From Candidatus Eisenbacteria bacterium (GTDB lineage: Bacteria > Eisenbacteria > RBG-16-71-46 > CAIMUX01 > JAHJDP01), in contig JAHJDP010000074.1 of the NCBI GenBank assembly GCA_018831195.1, forward strand, positions 1-58,436: DNA of 58,436 nt, read 5' to 3'. Below are positions 35,664 to 44,097 of this stretch, in pieces. Numbering within the stretch: the first letter of the stretch is position 1; each line of letters begins with the position of its first letter. Both the position numbers and the translations under genes were made by a program. The notes under the pieces were generated by a model. The model searched no databases and was not told the DNA's origin. It worked only from the letters and a program-made list of their open reading frames with translations.

Positions 35664-38255
35664 ATGAAAAAAACCGGGACCCTGGTGGGGCTCATATTCC
35701 TCTTTGCCATCGCCATCCTCACCCTTCCCCAAAGTGAACCGTCCAAGGAGAAGGGCAAGATACCCAACGAATATTTCTTTCTTCAGCGGTCCTACCCGAT
35801 CGGCGAGATCCCCCATGACGCCTATCAGAAAGCCTTGGCCGAAGCCCGGGCGCTGCGATCGGGCGGTGTCCCCGCCGGTGATTCGCGAACCCCTCATCGC
35901 GACCAATCCTCAACTCCGTCGCGCTGGGGCGGCGCTTGGATTCCATCCGGCCCCACCAATATCGGCGGACGGATCACCGCGGTTGATATTCATCCCGACA
36001 GACCCAACGTGATCTATGCCGGAGCGGCGGCCGGGGGTGTCCTTCGCTCGACAGACACCGGCGCGACCTGGACCTTTCTGATGGATGATGGTCCAAGCTT
36101 ATCCATTGGTGACTTGGACATTGATCCCAACGACGACCAACATATTGTCGTTGGAACCGGGGAGGCGAATGCCAGCGGCGATTCGTATCCCGGAACCGGT
36201 GTTTATATTTCCCATGACGGCGGTGATTCCTGGAGCTTCAGCGGTCTCGCCGAAACCCGTCATATCGGCCGGGTCGTGATCAGTCCCGCAAACTCCGACC
36301 ATATATATGTAGCGGCGATGGGAACCCTCTTCGGCACCAACCCCGAGCGCGGCGTCTACCGCTCGCGCGACGGAGGCGACAGCTGGGAGCTGGTCCTCTT
36401 TGTCAGCGACTCGACCGGCTGTATTGATTTGGCTCTCAATCCTGATAATCCGTCGATCCTCTACGCGGCGATGTGGGAGCGTATCCGCCGCCCGACGGCC
36501 CGCCGTGTCGGCGGCGTGACATCGGGTGTCTACAGATCCACGAACGGCGGCGATACCTGGACGCTTCTTGGCAACGGGCTTCCGGCGCCGGGAGCGACCG
36601 TGGGACGGATCGGGCTGGATATCAGCGAGTCAAATCCCGCGGTGGTCTATGCGATCTATGCTGATGATCCCGGTTATTTTATGGGATTGTACAAGACCTC
36701 GAACGGCGGCGACAGCTGGAGCCGGGTGAACGACGGCGCTCTCAGTGATCTCTACTCCTCCTACGGTTGGTATTTTGGTAATGTGCGGGTCGATCCCAAT
36801 CTCCCCGACCGGATTTACGCAATGGGACTCTATGGATACAAATCGACCAACAGCGGTGGTTCGTGGAGCGGCGTTACTTTTTCGGTGCACGCCGACCAGC
36901 ACGATTGGTGGATTTCCCCCAATAATTCAAATTGGATCATCTCCGCCCATGACGGCGGCTTGGATATATCGACAAACGGCGGCGGCACCTGGTCGAAAGT
37001 GTACAACCTTCCCGTGACCCAGTTTTACGCCGGGACGATTGATTATACTTATCCTGAACGTCTTTACGGCGGAACCCAGGACAATGGAACACTGCGAACC
37101 CTCACCGGCGGCCTGGATGATTGGGATGAGATACTTGGGGGTGACGGGTTTTATGTCATCGTCGATCCGACAAATCCCAATACGATTTATGCGGAATGGC
37201 AGTGGGGCAATCTGAATAAATCAGTTGATGGAGGATTTTACTTTTCTGATGCGCTGAATGGGATCTCCTCATCGAACCGACGTAACTGGTCGACACCGGT
37301 CGTCATGGATCCGTCGGATCCGCAGACACTCTATTATGGAACATACAAAATCTATAAAACGACGAATGGCGCCTCCTACTGGAGTCCCATCAGTCCTGAT
37401 CTAAGCAACGGCCCTGGTTCAGGTAATTTAACATTCGGGACGATTACAACGATCGCCGTGGCTCCGAGTGATCCCGCCGTGATCTATGCCGGCCTCGATG
37501 ACGGCAATGTTTGGCGCACCCTCAACGGCGGATCGGAATGGCTGAAGGTGTCCGGTGATTTGCCGGTACGATGGGTCACGCGGGTCGCCGTCGATCCACT
37601 CGATCCCCTGACGGCCTATGTTACCCTGTCGGGTTACCGGCAGGATGAATCCCTCCCGCACATTTTCCGGACCACCGATGCCGGCGCCCTGTGGGAGGAT
37701 ATCAGCGGCAATCTTCCCGAGGTGCCGATCAACGCCGTCGTCATCGATCCGGAGCATTCCACCTGGCTATATGTCGCCACGGATGCGGGGGTTTACTTCA
37801 CCGGCGATCTCGGTGCGACATGGGCCGCCCTTGGCGAGGGTTTACCGCTGGTCACCGTCCACGATTTGACACTGCATGCGCCGACACGAACATTGGTCGC
37901 CGCCACCCACGGGCGTTCCCTGTTCCGATTAAATTTGGGCACCGTTTCCGCGCCGGAACACGAAAACACGGCATGGCGTCTCTTGCGCATCGAGCCCCCC
38001 TCACCGACTCCGTTTTCGCTGCTGACGACGCTGCGATTCCATCTGGAGACGGCGCACACGGTCACGGCATCGGTTTATGATGTTCGGGGCCGGCGGGTGA
38101 AGAGTTGGGAATACGTTTCTTACCCGGCCGGCAGCCATTCCCTGGTCTGGGACGGATGTGATGAATCGGGCCGCCGGTTATCATCGGGGACCTATTGGAT
38201 CCGCCTGCGGGCCGGCGACGAAAATCGCTCGGTTCGCGCATTGCTGGTCGATTGA
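35664..38255 (+). CDS. Exported BNR/Asp-box beta-propeller protein with FlgD/T9SS-like C-terminus
   Basis: An 863-residue exported protein. A signal segment (LVGLIFLFAIAILTLP) is followed by a sortilin/xyloglucanase-style propeller region containing many Asp-box motifs S-x-D/N-x-G-x-T/S-W: STDTGATWTF, SHDGGDSWSF, SRDGGDSWEL, STNGGDTWTL, TSNGGDSWSR and STNGGGTWSK. Strands like PNVIYAGAAAGGVLRS and PAVIYAGLDDGNVWR link the blades. The C-terminal ~85 residues form a FlgD-Ig domain (ASVYDVRGRRVKSW, SSGTYWIRL, ALLVD). ATG 35664 is preferred over 35607 because GGGGGG lies 7 bases before it and the signal begins there. Related proteins are glycoside hydrolases or sugar binders; no catalytic Asp is assigned. 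Confidence 0.85.
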   Translation: MKKTGTLVGLIFLFAIAILTLPQSEPSKEKGKIPNEYFFLQRSYPIGEIPHDAYQKALAEARALRSGGVPAGDSRTPHRDQSSTPSRWGGAWIPSGPTNIGGRITAVDIHPDRPNVIYAGAAAGGVLRSTDTGATWTFLMDDGPSLSIGDLDIDPNDDQHIVVGTGEANASGDSYPGTGVYISHDGGDSWSFSGLAETRHIGRVVISPANSDHIYVAAMGTLFGTNPERGVYRSRDGGDSWELVLFVSDSTGCIDLALNPDNPSILYAAMWERIRRPTARRVGGVTSGVYRSTNGGDTWTLLGNGLPAPGATVGRIGLDISESNPAVVYAIYADDPGYFMGLYKTSNGGDSWSRVNDGALSDLYSSYGWYFGNVRVDPNLPDRIYAMGLYGYKSTNSGGSWSGVTFSVHADQHDWWISPNNSNWIISAHDGGLDISTNGGGTWSKVYNLPVTQFYAGTIDYTYPERLYGGTQDNGTLRTLTGGLDDWDEILGGDGFYVIVDPTNPNTIYAEWQWGNLNKSVDGGFYFSDALNGISSSNRRNWSTPVVMDPSDPQTLYYGTYKIYKTTNGASYWSPISPDLSNGPGSGNLTFGTITTIAVAPSDPAVIYAGLDDGNVWRTLNGGSEWLKVSGDLPVRWVTRVAVDPLDPLTAYVTLSGYRQDESLPHIFRTTDAGALWEDISGNLPEVPINAVVIDPEHSTWLYVATDAGVYFTGDLGATWAALGEGLPLVTVHDLTLHAPTRTLVAATHGRSLFRLNLGTVSAPEHENTAWRLLRIEPPSPTPFSLLTTLRFHLETAHTVTASVYDVRGRRVKSWEYVSYPAGSHSLVWDGCDESGRRLSSGTYWIRLRAGDENRSVRALLVD

Positions 38256-39574
38256 GTTTCTGGAGCGTTGGATTTCAGTTTTATCCCGCGGCAGGCACTC
38301 CCCTGAGCAGTGGGTCCCGATAGCAGCCTGAGCAGATCCAGATCATTCGGATGCATTGGCTCGGGCGGAAACGAGATCCATTCCCAGATCCGCCAAGCGC
38401 CCTGCTCCTCCCGCAAAAATATCCGGCCGCGATTATCATGCGATGCGATGTCAAAAGTTCCATCATGAATGTGACGGGTCCGGCTGACATCCAGGTCTTC
38501 CAGTTCAACCTTGGCGAATGAAACCCCATCGATCTCAAACAGTTCAAGCGGACCCCATCGCCATGACCAGGAGACCCGGCTCAGTAAGGTATCCTCCAGA
38601 AAATACTCAAAAGCTTCCAGCGCCGCCCCCTGTCCCCATACCACCGGGATGGAGTTGTCATCGCATCGGCAGGTTGCCGCGCCCCATTCACCTGTACAAA
38701 AGGTCCAGAGCAGATTCGGACTCAGCACCCGGCCGATCATTGCGGTGTCCCGCGCCCGAACGGCGAGACGGAACGTTGCGAGGGCATCCTCAGGTTGGTT
38801 TTGTAAAGGATAGCGAAAAATCGTGACGTGGCGATGATCGCGGGCGAACCGGCCCCATCGGTCGCAAACCTCTACCCGGATGGTTCGAGGCCCTAAATCA
38901 AGCATTGGCGCCCGCAGGATCCGACCGTTGCCCAAGGGGCCTGTGCCGTCTTCCGACCAGGTGATCCATGCGTCCGGGACAGAATCGACATCAGGATCGA
39001 CGGCCTGGCAAAGCCAATCCCGTGGAGAGACGGAATCCACGGCCATAAAGTGATCCTGATAAGGGAAGAGAATCTGGGTCATGGGGGCATGATTGGGGAC
39101 AAGAAGGATATAGACCTGTGGCGAGACGCCGACACCGCCTTTAATGTCATAGGCATGAACCTCCACCGTGACCCATGTGCTATCCTCCACCGCGATGTCA
39201 TTCTGGAAAAAATGCCAGGGCGGCATGTAAAGTGTCGCTATCTCAACACCATCGATGAGAAGGGTGAGGTGATCCAGGTCGTAGGTGGAGACGATATGGG
39301 ATTGAACACTCAACGTGTCGGCCGTGACAAACCCATCCGTCGGATGGAGAAGATCGACCCAGGGGCCGGTGCCGGTATTGTCGGTCGGATCGGTTTCCTT
39401 CTGGGAGCATCCGGCAAGAGGCAGGCTGAATAGAACCAGCAACAGAGTGGCCAGGATGAGATGGAAGCAGCAAGGAATCGCATGACATTCGGCAAAGATG
39501 ATCCGGGCGCCGGCGCCGGCAGGCTGGTTGATGCGCCGGCCCCGCCATTGGATTCGATGACGATATTGTGACAT
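38192..39574 (-). CDS. Predicted lipoprotein with Ig-like beta region
   Basis: A 460-residue protein with a long N-terminal segment before the hydrophobic LILATLLLVLFSLPLAGC lipobox. The mature part starts with a PWVDLLHPTDGFVTADTL Ig-like region (recurrent strands, e.g. TWVTVEVHAYDIKGG). A later domain contains FRLAVRARDTAMIGRVLSPNLLWTF and WRIWEWISF, resembling NTF2/DUF-like exported domains. The C-terminal ~60 bases overlap the antisense 3' end of the BNR gene. The ATG has GGAGG 7 bases upstream. Function unknown. Confidence 0.72.
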   Translation of the reverse strand: MSQYRHRIQWRGRRINQPAGAGARIIFAECHAIPCCFHLILATLLLVLFSLPLAGCSQKETDPTDNTGTGPWVDLLHPTDGFVTADTLSVQSHIVSTYDLDHLTLLIDGVEIATLYMPPWHFFQNDIAVEDSTWVTVEVHAYDIKGGVGVSPQVYILLVPNHAPMTQILFPYQDHFMAVDSVSPRDWLCQAVDPDVDSVPDAWITWSEDGTGPLGNGRILRAPMLDLGPRTIRVEVCDRWGRFARDHRHVTIFRYPLQNQPEDALATFRLAVRARDTAMIGRVLSPNLLWTFCTGEWGAATCRCDDNSIPVVWGQGAALEAFEYFLEDTLLSRVSWSWRWGPLELFEIDGVSFAKVELEDLDVSRTRHIHDGTFDIASHDNRGRIFLREEQGAWRIWEWISFPPEPMHPNDLDLLRLLSGPTAQGSACRGIKLKSNAPETQSTSNARTERFSSPARRRIQ

Positions 39575-39688
39575 TCTTTACCTCCCGGCCCGATCTAACG
39601 CAAGAAGCGGGCCGGGAGCGCGGGGGTGTGTTGCACAGAGAGAGCCCCCGGGATGGATAGGGCACAGACAGGAAAGAAGGGAGGACGG

Positions 39689-40297
39689 ATGCCGGACACA
39701 AGGCAACTGGTCCTGGCTTCATCATCGCTTTATCGCCGCCGATTGCTGAAGCGCCTGGAGATCCCCTTCCGCTGGGCGGCGCCGAAATTTGAAGAACGAG
39801 CGCCACGCGCCCATGAAAAACCCTCCGCCTACACCATCGAGATGTCGCTTGGGAAGGCGCAAAGTCTTATCCGGCGATATCCAGATGCCTTGATTCTAGG
39901 ATCGGATCAGGTCGCCGTCTGTGCAGATGAGATTCTGCGCAAGCCACGGACCGTCAAAAGGGCGGTGGACCAATTGTTGAAGCTTTCCGGCCGGGAACAC
40001 CGGCTGGTCGGCGCGGTCGTCCTGATCGATGCAAGGAGCGGGCGGAAGTGGTCTTCCGCCGTGACGAGCCGGTTGCGGATCCGGCCGCTGACCCGGCGAC
40101 AGGCGCGGAACTATATCGAGAGAGAACGACCCCTCGATTGCGCCGGGTCGTATAAAACCGAAGGGCTGGGTATCACAATCTTCGACTCTATGCGCGGTGA
40201 TGACCCCACGGCATTGGAAGGGATGTCGCTGATCAGCGTGTGCCGGTTCCTGCGCGAAGCGGGGGTGGATCTGCTGGGGAAAAACCACGACGGATAA
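39689..40297 (+). CDS. Maf-family nucleoside triphosphate pyrophosphatase
   Basis: A Maf/HAM1-fold protein of 202 residues with the substrate-loop motif LASSSLYRRRLL, the catalytic ILGSDQVAV region and SYKTEGLGITIFDSMRGDDPTALEGMSL. Maf proteins hydrolyse modified or canonical NTPs to NMPs. The GSDQVA and AGSYKTEGLG wording is closer to the YceF-type than to the classical E-x-R-D-K type, so m7GTP activity is possible but not shown. ATG 39689 was chosen because GGGAGGA precedes it; a longer frame begins at 39626. Confidence 0.88.
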   Translation: MPDTRQLVLASSSLYRRRLLKRLEIPFRWAAPKFEERAPRAHEKPSAYTIEMSLGKAQSLIRRYPDALILGSDQVAVCADEILRKPRTVKRAVDQLLKLSGREHRLVGAVVLIDARSGRKWSSAVTSRLRIRPLTRRQARNYIERERPLDCAGSYKTEGLGITIFDSMRGDDPTALEGMSLISVCRFLREAGVDLLGKNHDG

Positions 40298-40352
40298 CGA
40301 TTCATAACGCGAAGGCACCCGGGTTGGATCTGAGGTGAATCGCGCCCGTATA

Positions 40353-40388
40353 GAAAGAGGCCACCGGTTTTACCCGGCAGCCTCTTTC
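40353..40388 (-). terminator. Hairpin terminator of secreted paralogue 1
   Basis: GAAAGAGGCCACCGG and CCCGGCAGCCTCTTTC pair around a short TTTTA loop. On the minus strand it sits 37 bases after the 40426 stop. It could also serve the maf gene from the other side. The equivalent after paralogue 2 is similar in sequence. Confidence 0.7.
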
Positions 40389-40425
40389 ACGGTATTGTGT
40401 CAAACCGAAGCACGATGGTGTCAGA

Positions 40426-41412
40426 TTAGTATGTGCTCTTAATCTGTCCCCATGTCGTTTTCGACGTCGGCGTCGGTTCCGGACAGGTGATTGTGTAGTT
40501 CAGCGTAAAAGGACCACCCGAAGCAGCGCTGTAGGCATCCAGAATCACATAGTAACGCCCGGCAGTGGTCGCTGTGTAAGCAAGCACCTCGGGGCCACCC
40601 GTGTTGTAGTTGTCATCTGCGCCGGCGACACAGCTGTTCATGTTGCCGCAATCGGTGACGATATAGAAGGAGGCATCCCACTCGAGTTGTGTGTAGGTCA
40701 TGGAGACCTGGTCACCCGCCTCGAGATCCATGTAATACACGACATCTGTCCCGGCGGCGGACCAGCCTGTACAGCTGGGGCCGGGGATAGCTGGATTGTA
40801 AGTATCCATGGCAAATTGGGTGCTGCCTTCAATCAGACCCGCTGTGCACCGTTCGATGAAGTATTGGAATTCTTCCGCTCCGCCACAGTCGTTGTTCTCC
40901 GGCGGGGGCTCAACGCCAATGCAATCAAAGAAAAGTTTGTAGGGGCCCACCGATGTACTGTTGTAGCCACGGACCATCGCCACATAATCCCCTGCTGCGA
41001 GGTTTATATTCAGCAATGAATAAAGTCCGGGGCCGCCATCATCGTCACCCGCAAGATAGGTCAAGCAATCGCCTGACCATAGTTCGATGTAGGTGTCCGT
41101 GCCATCCGGTGCGCCGGGATCGACGTCATCGGTGCCAAGCGTAACTGCCGTGGGACCGGTGAGCGTGAATGGGAAATGATCAAGATCGCCGCCGAAATCC
41201 AGGGCTGCAGGGGTGATGATATCACCGCAAGCGATGACCTGGGTTCCGGGACATGTATCATTAGGTTCGATCTCGGGGTACTCATCCCGCCCATCAAACT
41301 TCCCATCCGGATAGGTCCACGGCCTCTCCTCTACATTAAAAGGATCAGCCGCAACCATCCCGGCACAAAGCGCAAGCGCAGCGATGGCGCAGAGTATTGT
41401 GCCAGTTCTCAT
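40426..41412 (-). CDS. Secreted duplicate-family protein (paralogue 1) with TTWGQIKSTY terminus
   Basis: A 328-residue exported protein with signal peptide MRTGTILCAIAALALCAGMVAA. The mature part has the EPNDTCPGTQVIACGD start of a PPC-like (pre-peptidase C-terminal) beta-sandwich module: TPAALDFGGDLDHFPFTL, TDTYIELWSGDCLTYLAGDDDGGPGLYSLL, GDYVAMVRGYN. A second such module follows (PPENNDCGGAEEFQYFI ... GRYYVILDAYSAASGGPFTL). The end is CPEPTPTSKTTWGQIKSTY. It is closely related to the next gene upstream. GGAGG lies 9-10 bases before ATG 41412. It has its own promoter, leader palindrome and terminator. Likely abundant, small exported binding protein; ligand unknown. Confidence 0.88.
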   Translation of the reverse strand: MRTGTILCAIAALALCAGMVAADPFNVEERPWTYPDGKFDGRDEYPEIEPNDTCPGTQVIACGDIITPAALDFGGDLDHFPFTLTGPTAVTLGTDDVDPGAPDGTDTYIELWSGDCLTYLAGDDDGGPGLYSLLNINLAAGDYVAMVRGYNSTSVGPYKLFFDCIGVEPPPENNDCGGAEEFQYFIERCTAGLIEGSTQFAMDTYNPAIPGPSCTGWSAAGTDVVYYMDLEAGDQVSMTYTQLEWDASFYIVTDCGNMNSCVAGADDNYNTGGPEVLAYTATTAGRYYVILDAYSAASGGPFTLNYTITCPEPTPTSKTTWGQIKSTY

Positions 41413-41446
41413 GTATGCGTACCTCCAGATGTTGTTAACCATCAGC

Positions 41447-41460
41447 TTCTTCTAGAAGAA
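41447..41460. promoter_or_regulatory. Leader palindrome TTCTTCTAGAAGAA upstream of paralogue 1
   Basis: A perfect 14-base palindrome, 35 bases before the ATG and downstream of the predicted -10, so it should be transcribed. The second copy has G-C in place of T-A at one symmetric pair. It may act as an RNA hairpin or an operator. Confidence 0.65.
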
Positions 41461-41507
41461 ACACTTGTTCACACCATAAACATAAAAGGTGCTTTGCAAG
41501 TGGAAGT

Positions 41508-41536
41508 ATAATAGATGGTTTGCGGGCATATGTCAA
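41508..41536 (-). promoter_or_regulatory. Sigma70-type promoter of paralogue 1
   Basis: On the minus strand TTGACA (41531-41536) and TATTAT (41508-41513) are separated by exactly 17 bases. The same layout, followed by CTTGCAAAG, is seen before paralogue 2. Confidence 0.75.
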
Positions 41537-41592
41537 GAAGTTGATTTCAATGGAAAATGGAGCCGGGCGGCGATATACCTCTTTATCCCACA

Positions 41593-41631
41593 CAAAACAA
41601 GAGACCCCCGGTTTGACCCGGCGGCCTCTTG
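41593..41631 (-). terminator. Rho-independent terminator of secreted paralogue 2
   Basis: On the minus strand CAAGAGGCCGCCGGG pairs with CCGGGGGTCTCTTG (one or two mismatches) across a short TCAAA loop, followed by TTTTGTG. It lies about 52 bases after the 41683 stop. Confidence 0.8.
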
Positions 41632-41682
41632 CGAACTTCTGTGCCGCACTTCTGTAGAACACGGAAGCGCGATGGCGTCAGA

Positions 41683-42651
41683 TTAATAGGTGCTCTTAAT
41701 CTGTCCCCATGTTGTGCTGTTGGCTGGTGTCGGCTCAGGGCACGTAATGGTGTAAGCAAGTGTCCAGTCGCCACCGATATCGGTCGGATACGCGTCAAGG
41801 ATAATGTAGTAACGACCCGTCGCTGTGCAGACCCAGTTGATGACTTCAGGATCATCCGCGCCAACAACGCAGCTGGTCATATCACTGCAATCCGTAACGA
41901 CATAGAACGATGCATCATAGCCGGTTCCGGTGTAAACCAAGTGGACCTGGTCACCTGTCTCGAGATCCATATAATAAACGACATCTCTACCGTTGGCGGA
42001 ATAGCCTGTACAGCTAGGGCCGGGAACGCCAGGGTTGTAGTCGTTGAAAGCGGTCGCTGTTGAACCAGCCACTTGACCAGTTGTGCAGCGCTCGATGAAG
42101 TAACCAAATTCCTCGGCACCCGCACAAGTGTCGTTCTCTGGCGGAGGCTGGACGCCGGCGCAATCGAAGAACATCTTGTACGGACCTGTGGCGCTATCAC
42201 CATAGCCACGGACCATCGCTGCGTAATCACCGGCCGGTAGGTCGGTAATCAACAGTGAATAGAGCCCAGGGCCGCCGTCATCGTCACCCGCGAGATAGGT
42301 CAAGCAGTCGCCGGACCACAGCTCGATATAGGTGTCGGTGCCATCGGGAGCGCCCGGATCAATGTCATCCGTGCCCAATGTGACCGTCATCGGACCAGCA
42401 AGGGTGAACGGGAAATGATCATGATCGCCGGAAGGATCCAGGGCCGCCGGAGTGATGACATCACCACAAACGATGGTCTGGGTTCCGGGGCATGTATCAT
42501 TCGGCTCAACTTCTGCGTACTCATCCCGCCCATCAAACATCCCATCAGGATATGACCAGGCCTTCTCCTCCACGTGGAAGGGATCGGCTGAGACCATACC
42601 CGCACAAAGTGCAAGCGCCGCGATGGCGCAGAGTATTGTGCCAATTTTCAT
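41683..42651 (-). CDS. Secreted duplicate-family protein (paralogue 2) with TTWGQIKSTY terminus
   Basis: A 322-residue exported protein, the tandem paralogue of the 40426 gene. The signal peptide is nearly identical (MKIGTILCAIAALALCAGMVSA), and the module order is the same: EVEPNDTCPGTQTIVCGD, TPAALDPSGDHDHFPFTL, TDTYIELWSGDCLTYLAGDDDGG, then a second module with TGRYYIILDAYPTDIGG. The final ten residues are identical (TTWGQIKSTY), while the middle (AGVQPPPENDTCAGAEEFGYFIERC onwards) is more diverged. GGAGG precedes ATG 42651. It is transcribed from its own promoter and ends in its own terminator. Function unknown. Confidence 0.88.
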   Translation of the reverse strand: MKIGTILCAIAALALCAGMVSADPFHVEEKAWSYPDGMFDGRDEYAEVEPNDTCPGTQTIVCGDVITPAALDPSGDHDHFPFTLAGPMTVTLGTDDIDPGAPDGTDTYIELWSGDCLTYLAGDDDGGPGLYSLLITDLPAGDYAAMVRGYGDSATGPYKMFFDCAGVQPPPENDTCAGAEEFGYFIERCTTGQVAGSTATAFNDYNPGVPGPSCTGYSANGRDVVYYMDLETGDQVHLVYTGTGYDASFYVVTDCSDMTSCVVGADDPEVINWVCTATGRYYIILDAYPTDIGGDWTLAYTITCPEPTPANSTTWGQIKSTY

Positions 42652-42681
42652 GTGTGTACCTCCAGATGATGTTTTCTTGGC

Positions 42682-42695
42682 TTCTGCTAGCAGAA
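42682..42695. promoter_or_regulatory. Leader palindrome TTCTGCTAGCAGAA upstream of paralogue 2
   Basis: A perfect 14-base palindrome, 31 bases before the ATG and inside the predicted leader. Both copies are followed on the plus strand by ACACTTG. The symmetric base change relative to copy 1 keeps pairing. Confidence 0.65.
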
Positions 42696-42744
42696 ACACT
42701 TGGTCGGTCTCTCGCCAAGATGAGGGACTTTGCAAGCACTTATG

Positions 42745-42773
42745 ATATTACTAGTTTTTTGACAGATTGTCAA
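42745..42773 (-). promoter_or_regulatory. Sigma70-type promoter of paralogue 2
   Basis: On the minus strand TTGACA (42768-42773), a 17-base spacer and TAATAT (42745-42750), followed by CTTGCAAAG. The predicted leader is about 85-90 bases. Confidence 0.75.
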
Positions 42774-43103
42774 TGGATGTGAAGGGGAAAAATCGCATAA
42801 GTGTCAGGGAATCAATGGGAAATACCCTTGTTGGGCGTAAGCAAAAGTGGGATTTTTTGTCTCTTTATTAGGGTATTTAATATACATATCTATGAATATG
42901 AGTGACGAATCTCATGGCTTTGAATGGCAGGAGAGGCGGGAGAGAGCCCAAAGAATTCACAGTATTCCAGCGCCTAATTCCGGTCGGGATGGTGGAATCG
43001 GGATATTCCTTCTAACCGTTGCTTTGGCAAGGGATTATTATGATGAGTTGGGTTCTCGGGTCGGAACCGGGCAGCCGTAAGAATATTGGGCGGATCAGGA
43101 AGT
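42774..43103. other. Intergenic stretch with one doubtful short frame
   Basis: The 330 bases contain an AT-rich segment near 42840-42895 and a plus-strand frame that could start at ATG 42892 (62 codons, with GIFLLTVALARDYYDELG). No ribosome site precedes that ATG and no homologue is recognised, so I do not call a gene. No hairpin or RNA gene was seen. Confidence 0.35.
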
Positions 43104-43388
43104 CTATGCCTCTGCCGGCGGGGATTCCGGTGGATCAGATGCCGGATCAGCCGGTTCGACGCCGGTTTCGTAATCCGTGAGGAACTGATGGATAAGATGT
43201 TCTGCTGACCCTGCATCCTTCTGAAAGACCAGGATTTCATGGCTCAGCGCGGGATAGGGGCTGATTGAGGTGAGTCCACCCCGAGTTTGCAGGCGTTCGA
43301 CGATCCGGCATGCGATGCCCGGGTCGGATTCCCGGTGAATCACAGAGAGATCGCGATCGGAGGGCGATTGCGGGCCGGGTTTATCCAT
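43104..43388 (-). CDS. Small hypothetical protein, possibly DUF2007-like
   Basis: A 94-residue acidic protein. The central part (IVERLQTRGGLTSISPYPAL, EILVFQKDAGSAEHLIHQFL) resembles putative signal-transducing DUF2007 domains, which have an E-x-L-x-x-x-G start and a late E-D/x-A-E-x-A segment. The C-terminus is Pro/Glu/Ala-rich. The ATG has GAGGAG about 12 bases upstream. The assignment is weak. Confidence 0.45.
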   Translation of the reverse strand: MDKPGPQSPSDRDLSVIHRESDPGIACRIVERLQTRGGLTSISPYPALSHEILVFQKDAGSAEHLIHQFLTDYETGVEPADPASDPPESPPAEA

Positions 43389-43485
43389 GGGATGGAAATC
43401 TCCTCATCCTGATCGCACCCTCCGCTGACGAGCGCCCACTTCCTGGACAGGCCCTCACTTCGCCCCGCATCCGCCGGCGATCCGG

Positions 43486-43938
43486 TCAGGTCATCTTCGG
43501 CTCGGCCCGGAATTGCTCCCACAGACGGCGAAAACGGCTTCCATAGATCATATCAAAGAGATAGACCCTGTCGGGAAAGAGTTCTTCGCATCGGTTGCGG
43601 GCCTTCCGTCGCTCGGCCTCGATATCCACGGCAGGGTAATCGGTGGACATAATGAGGAACGAGACGTGATCGGCCAAGGCTCCCATCTCTTGGATATTAT
43701 GCTCTTCAGTCATTAAGGCATGGCGTGCGACGTCTTTAAGGCGCTCCCTAAGTTCGGGATGGGGATTCTTGGTGGTCTGGACATGGAGGACCACGCCGCC
43801 GCGGCTCTGCGGCTGAGTATTCGCCGTAACGCGATGAGAGGTGTCCACCAGCTCTCCGCAATCACAACGAATGCGAATCCCGAACGTAAAGAGGGAAGGG
43901 TTGAACGACGCACCGCATCTTGGACAGAGTACCGTCAT
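43486..43938 (-). CDS. CpXC-domain protein
   Basis: A 150-residue protein. The start MTVLCPRCGASFNPSLFTFG with RIRCDCGELVD fits the CpXC domain (paired C-x-x-C and C-x-C zinc motifs). The C-terminal part (NPHPELRERLKDVARHAL, ELFPDRVYLFDMIYGSRFRRL) is helical. ATG 43938 was chosen because AGGAGG lies 7 bases upstream. A second CpXC protein lies at 45446. CpXC proteins are mostly uncharacterised and are often linked to small regulatory or nucleic-acid functions. Confidence 0.7.
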   Translation of the reverse strand: MTVLCPRCGASFNPSLFTFGIRIRCDCGELVDTSHRVTANTQPQSRGGVVLHVQTTKNPHPELRERLKDVARHALMTEEHNIQEMGALADHVSFLIMSTDYPAVDIEAERRKARNRCEELFPDRVYLFDMIYGSRFRRLWEQFRAEPKMT

Positions 43939-44097
43939 AACCCACCTCCTGGTTGCTATCCTTGTCATGAATATACACCGGAGCCGGGATCCTTATCCAA
44001 GAATTATATGGAATGCAGATTGTAAACATTGAAGTTGTCGTCTTTACTGATGTTGGCAAGCAATGGCGTTCGATTGCCGGATGAAGGGGGGCTCGCG

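Noticed and set aside
34770-35906. Minus-strand 378-codon frame opposite the hydrolase and propeller genes
   Set aside because: No domain, no ribosome site; antisense to two genes with exported-protein features.
42892-43080. 62-codon plus-strand frame with a hydrophobic segment
   Set aside because: There is no ribosome site before the ATG and no similarity; kept only as a note in the gap description.
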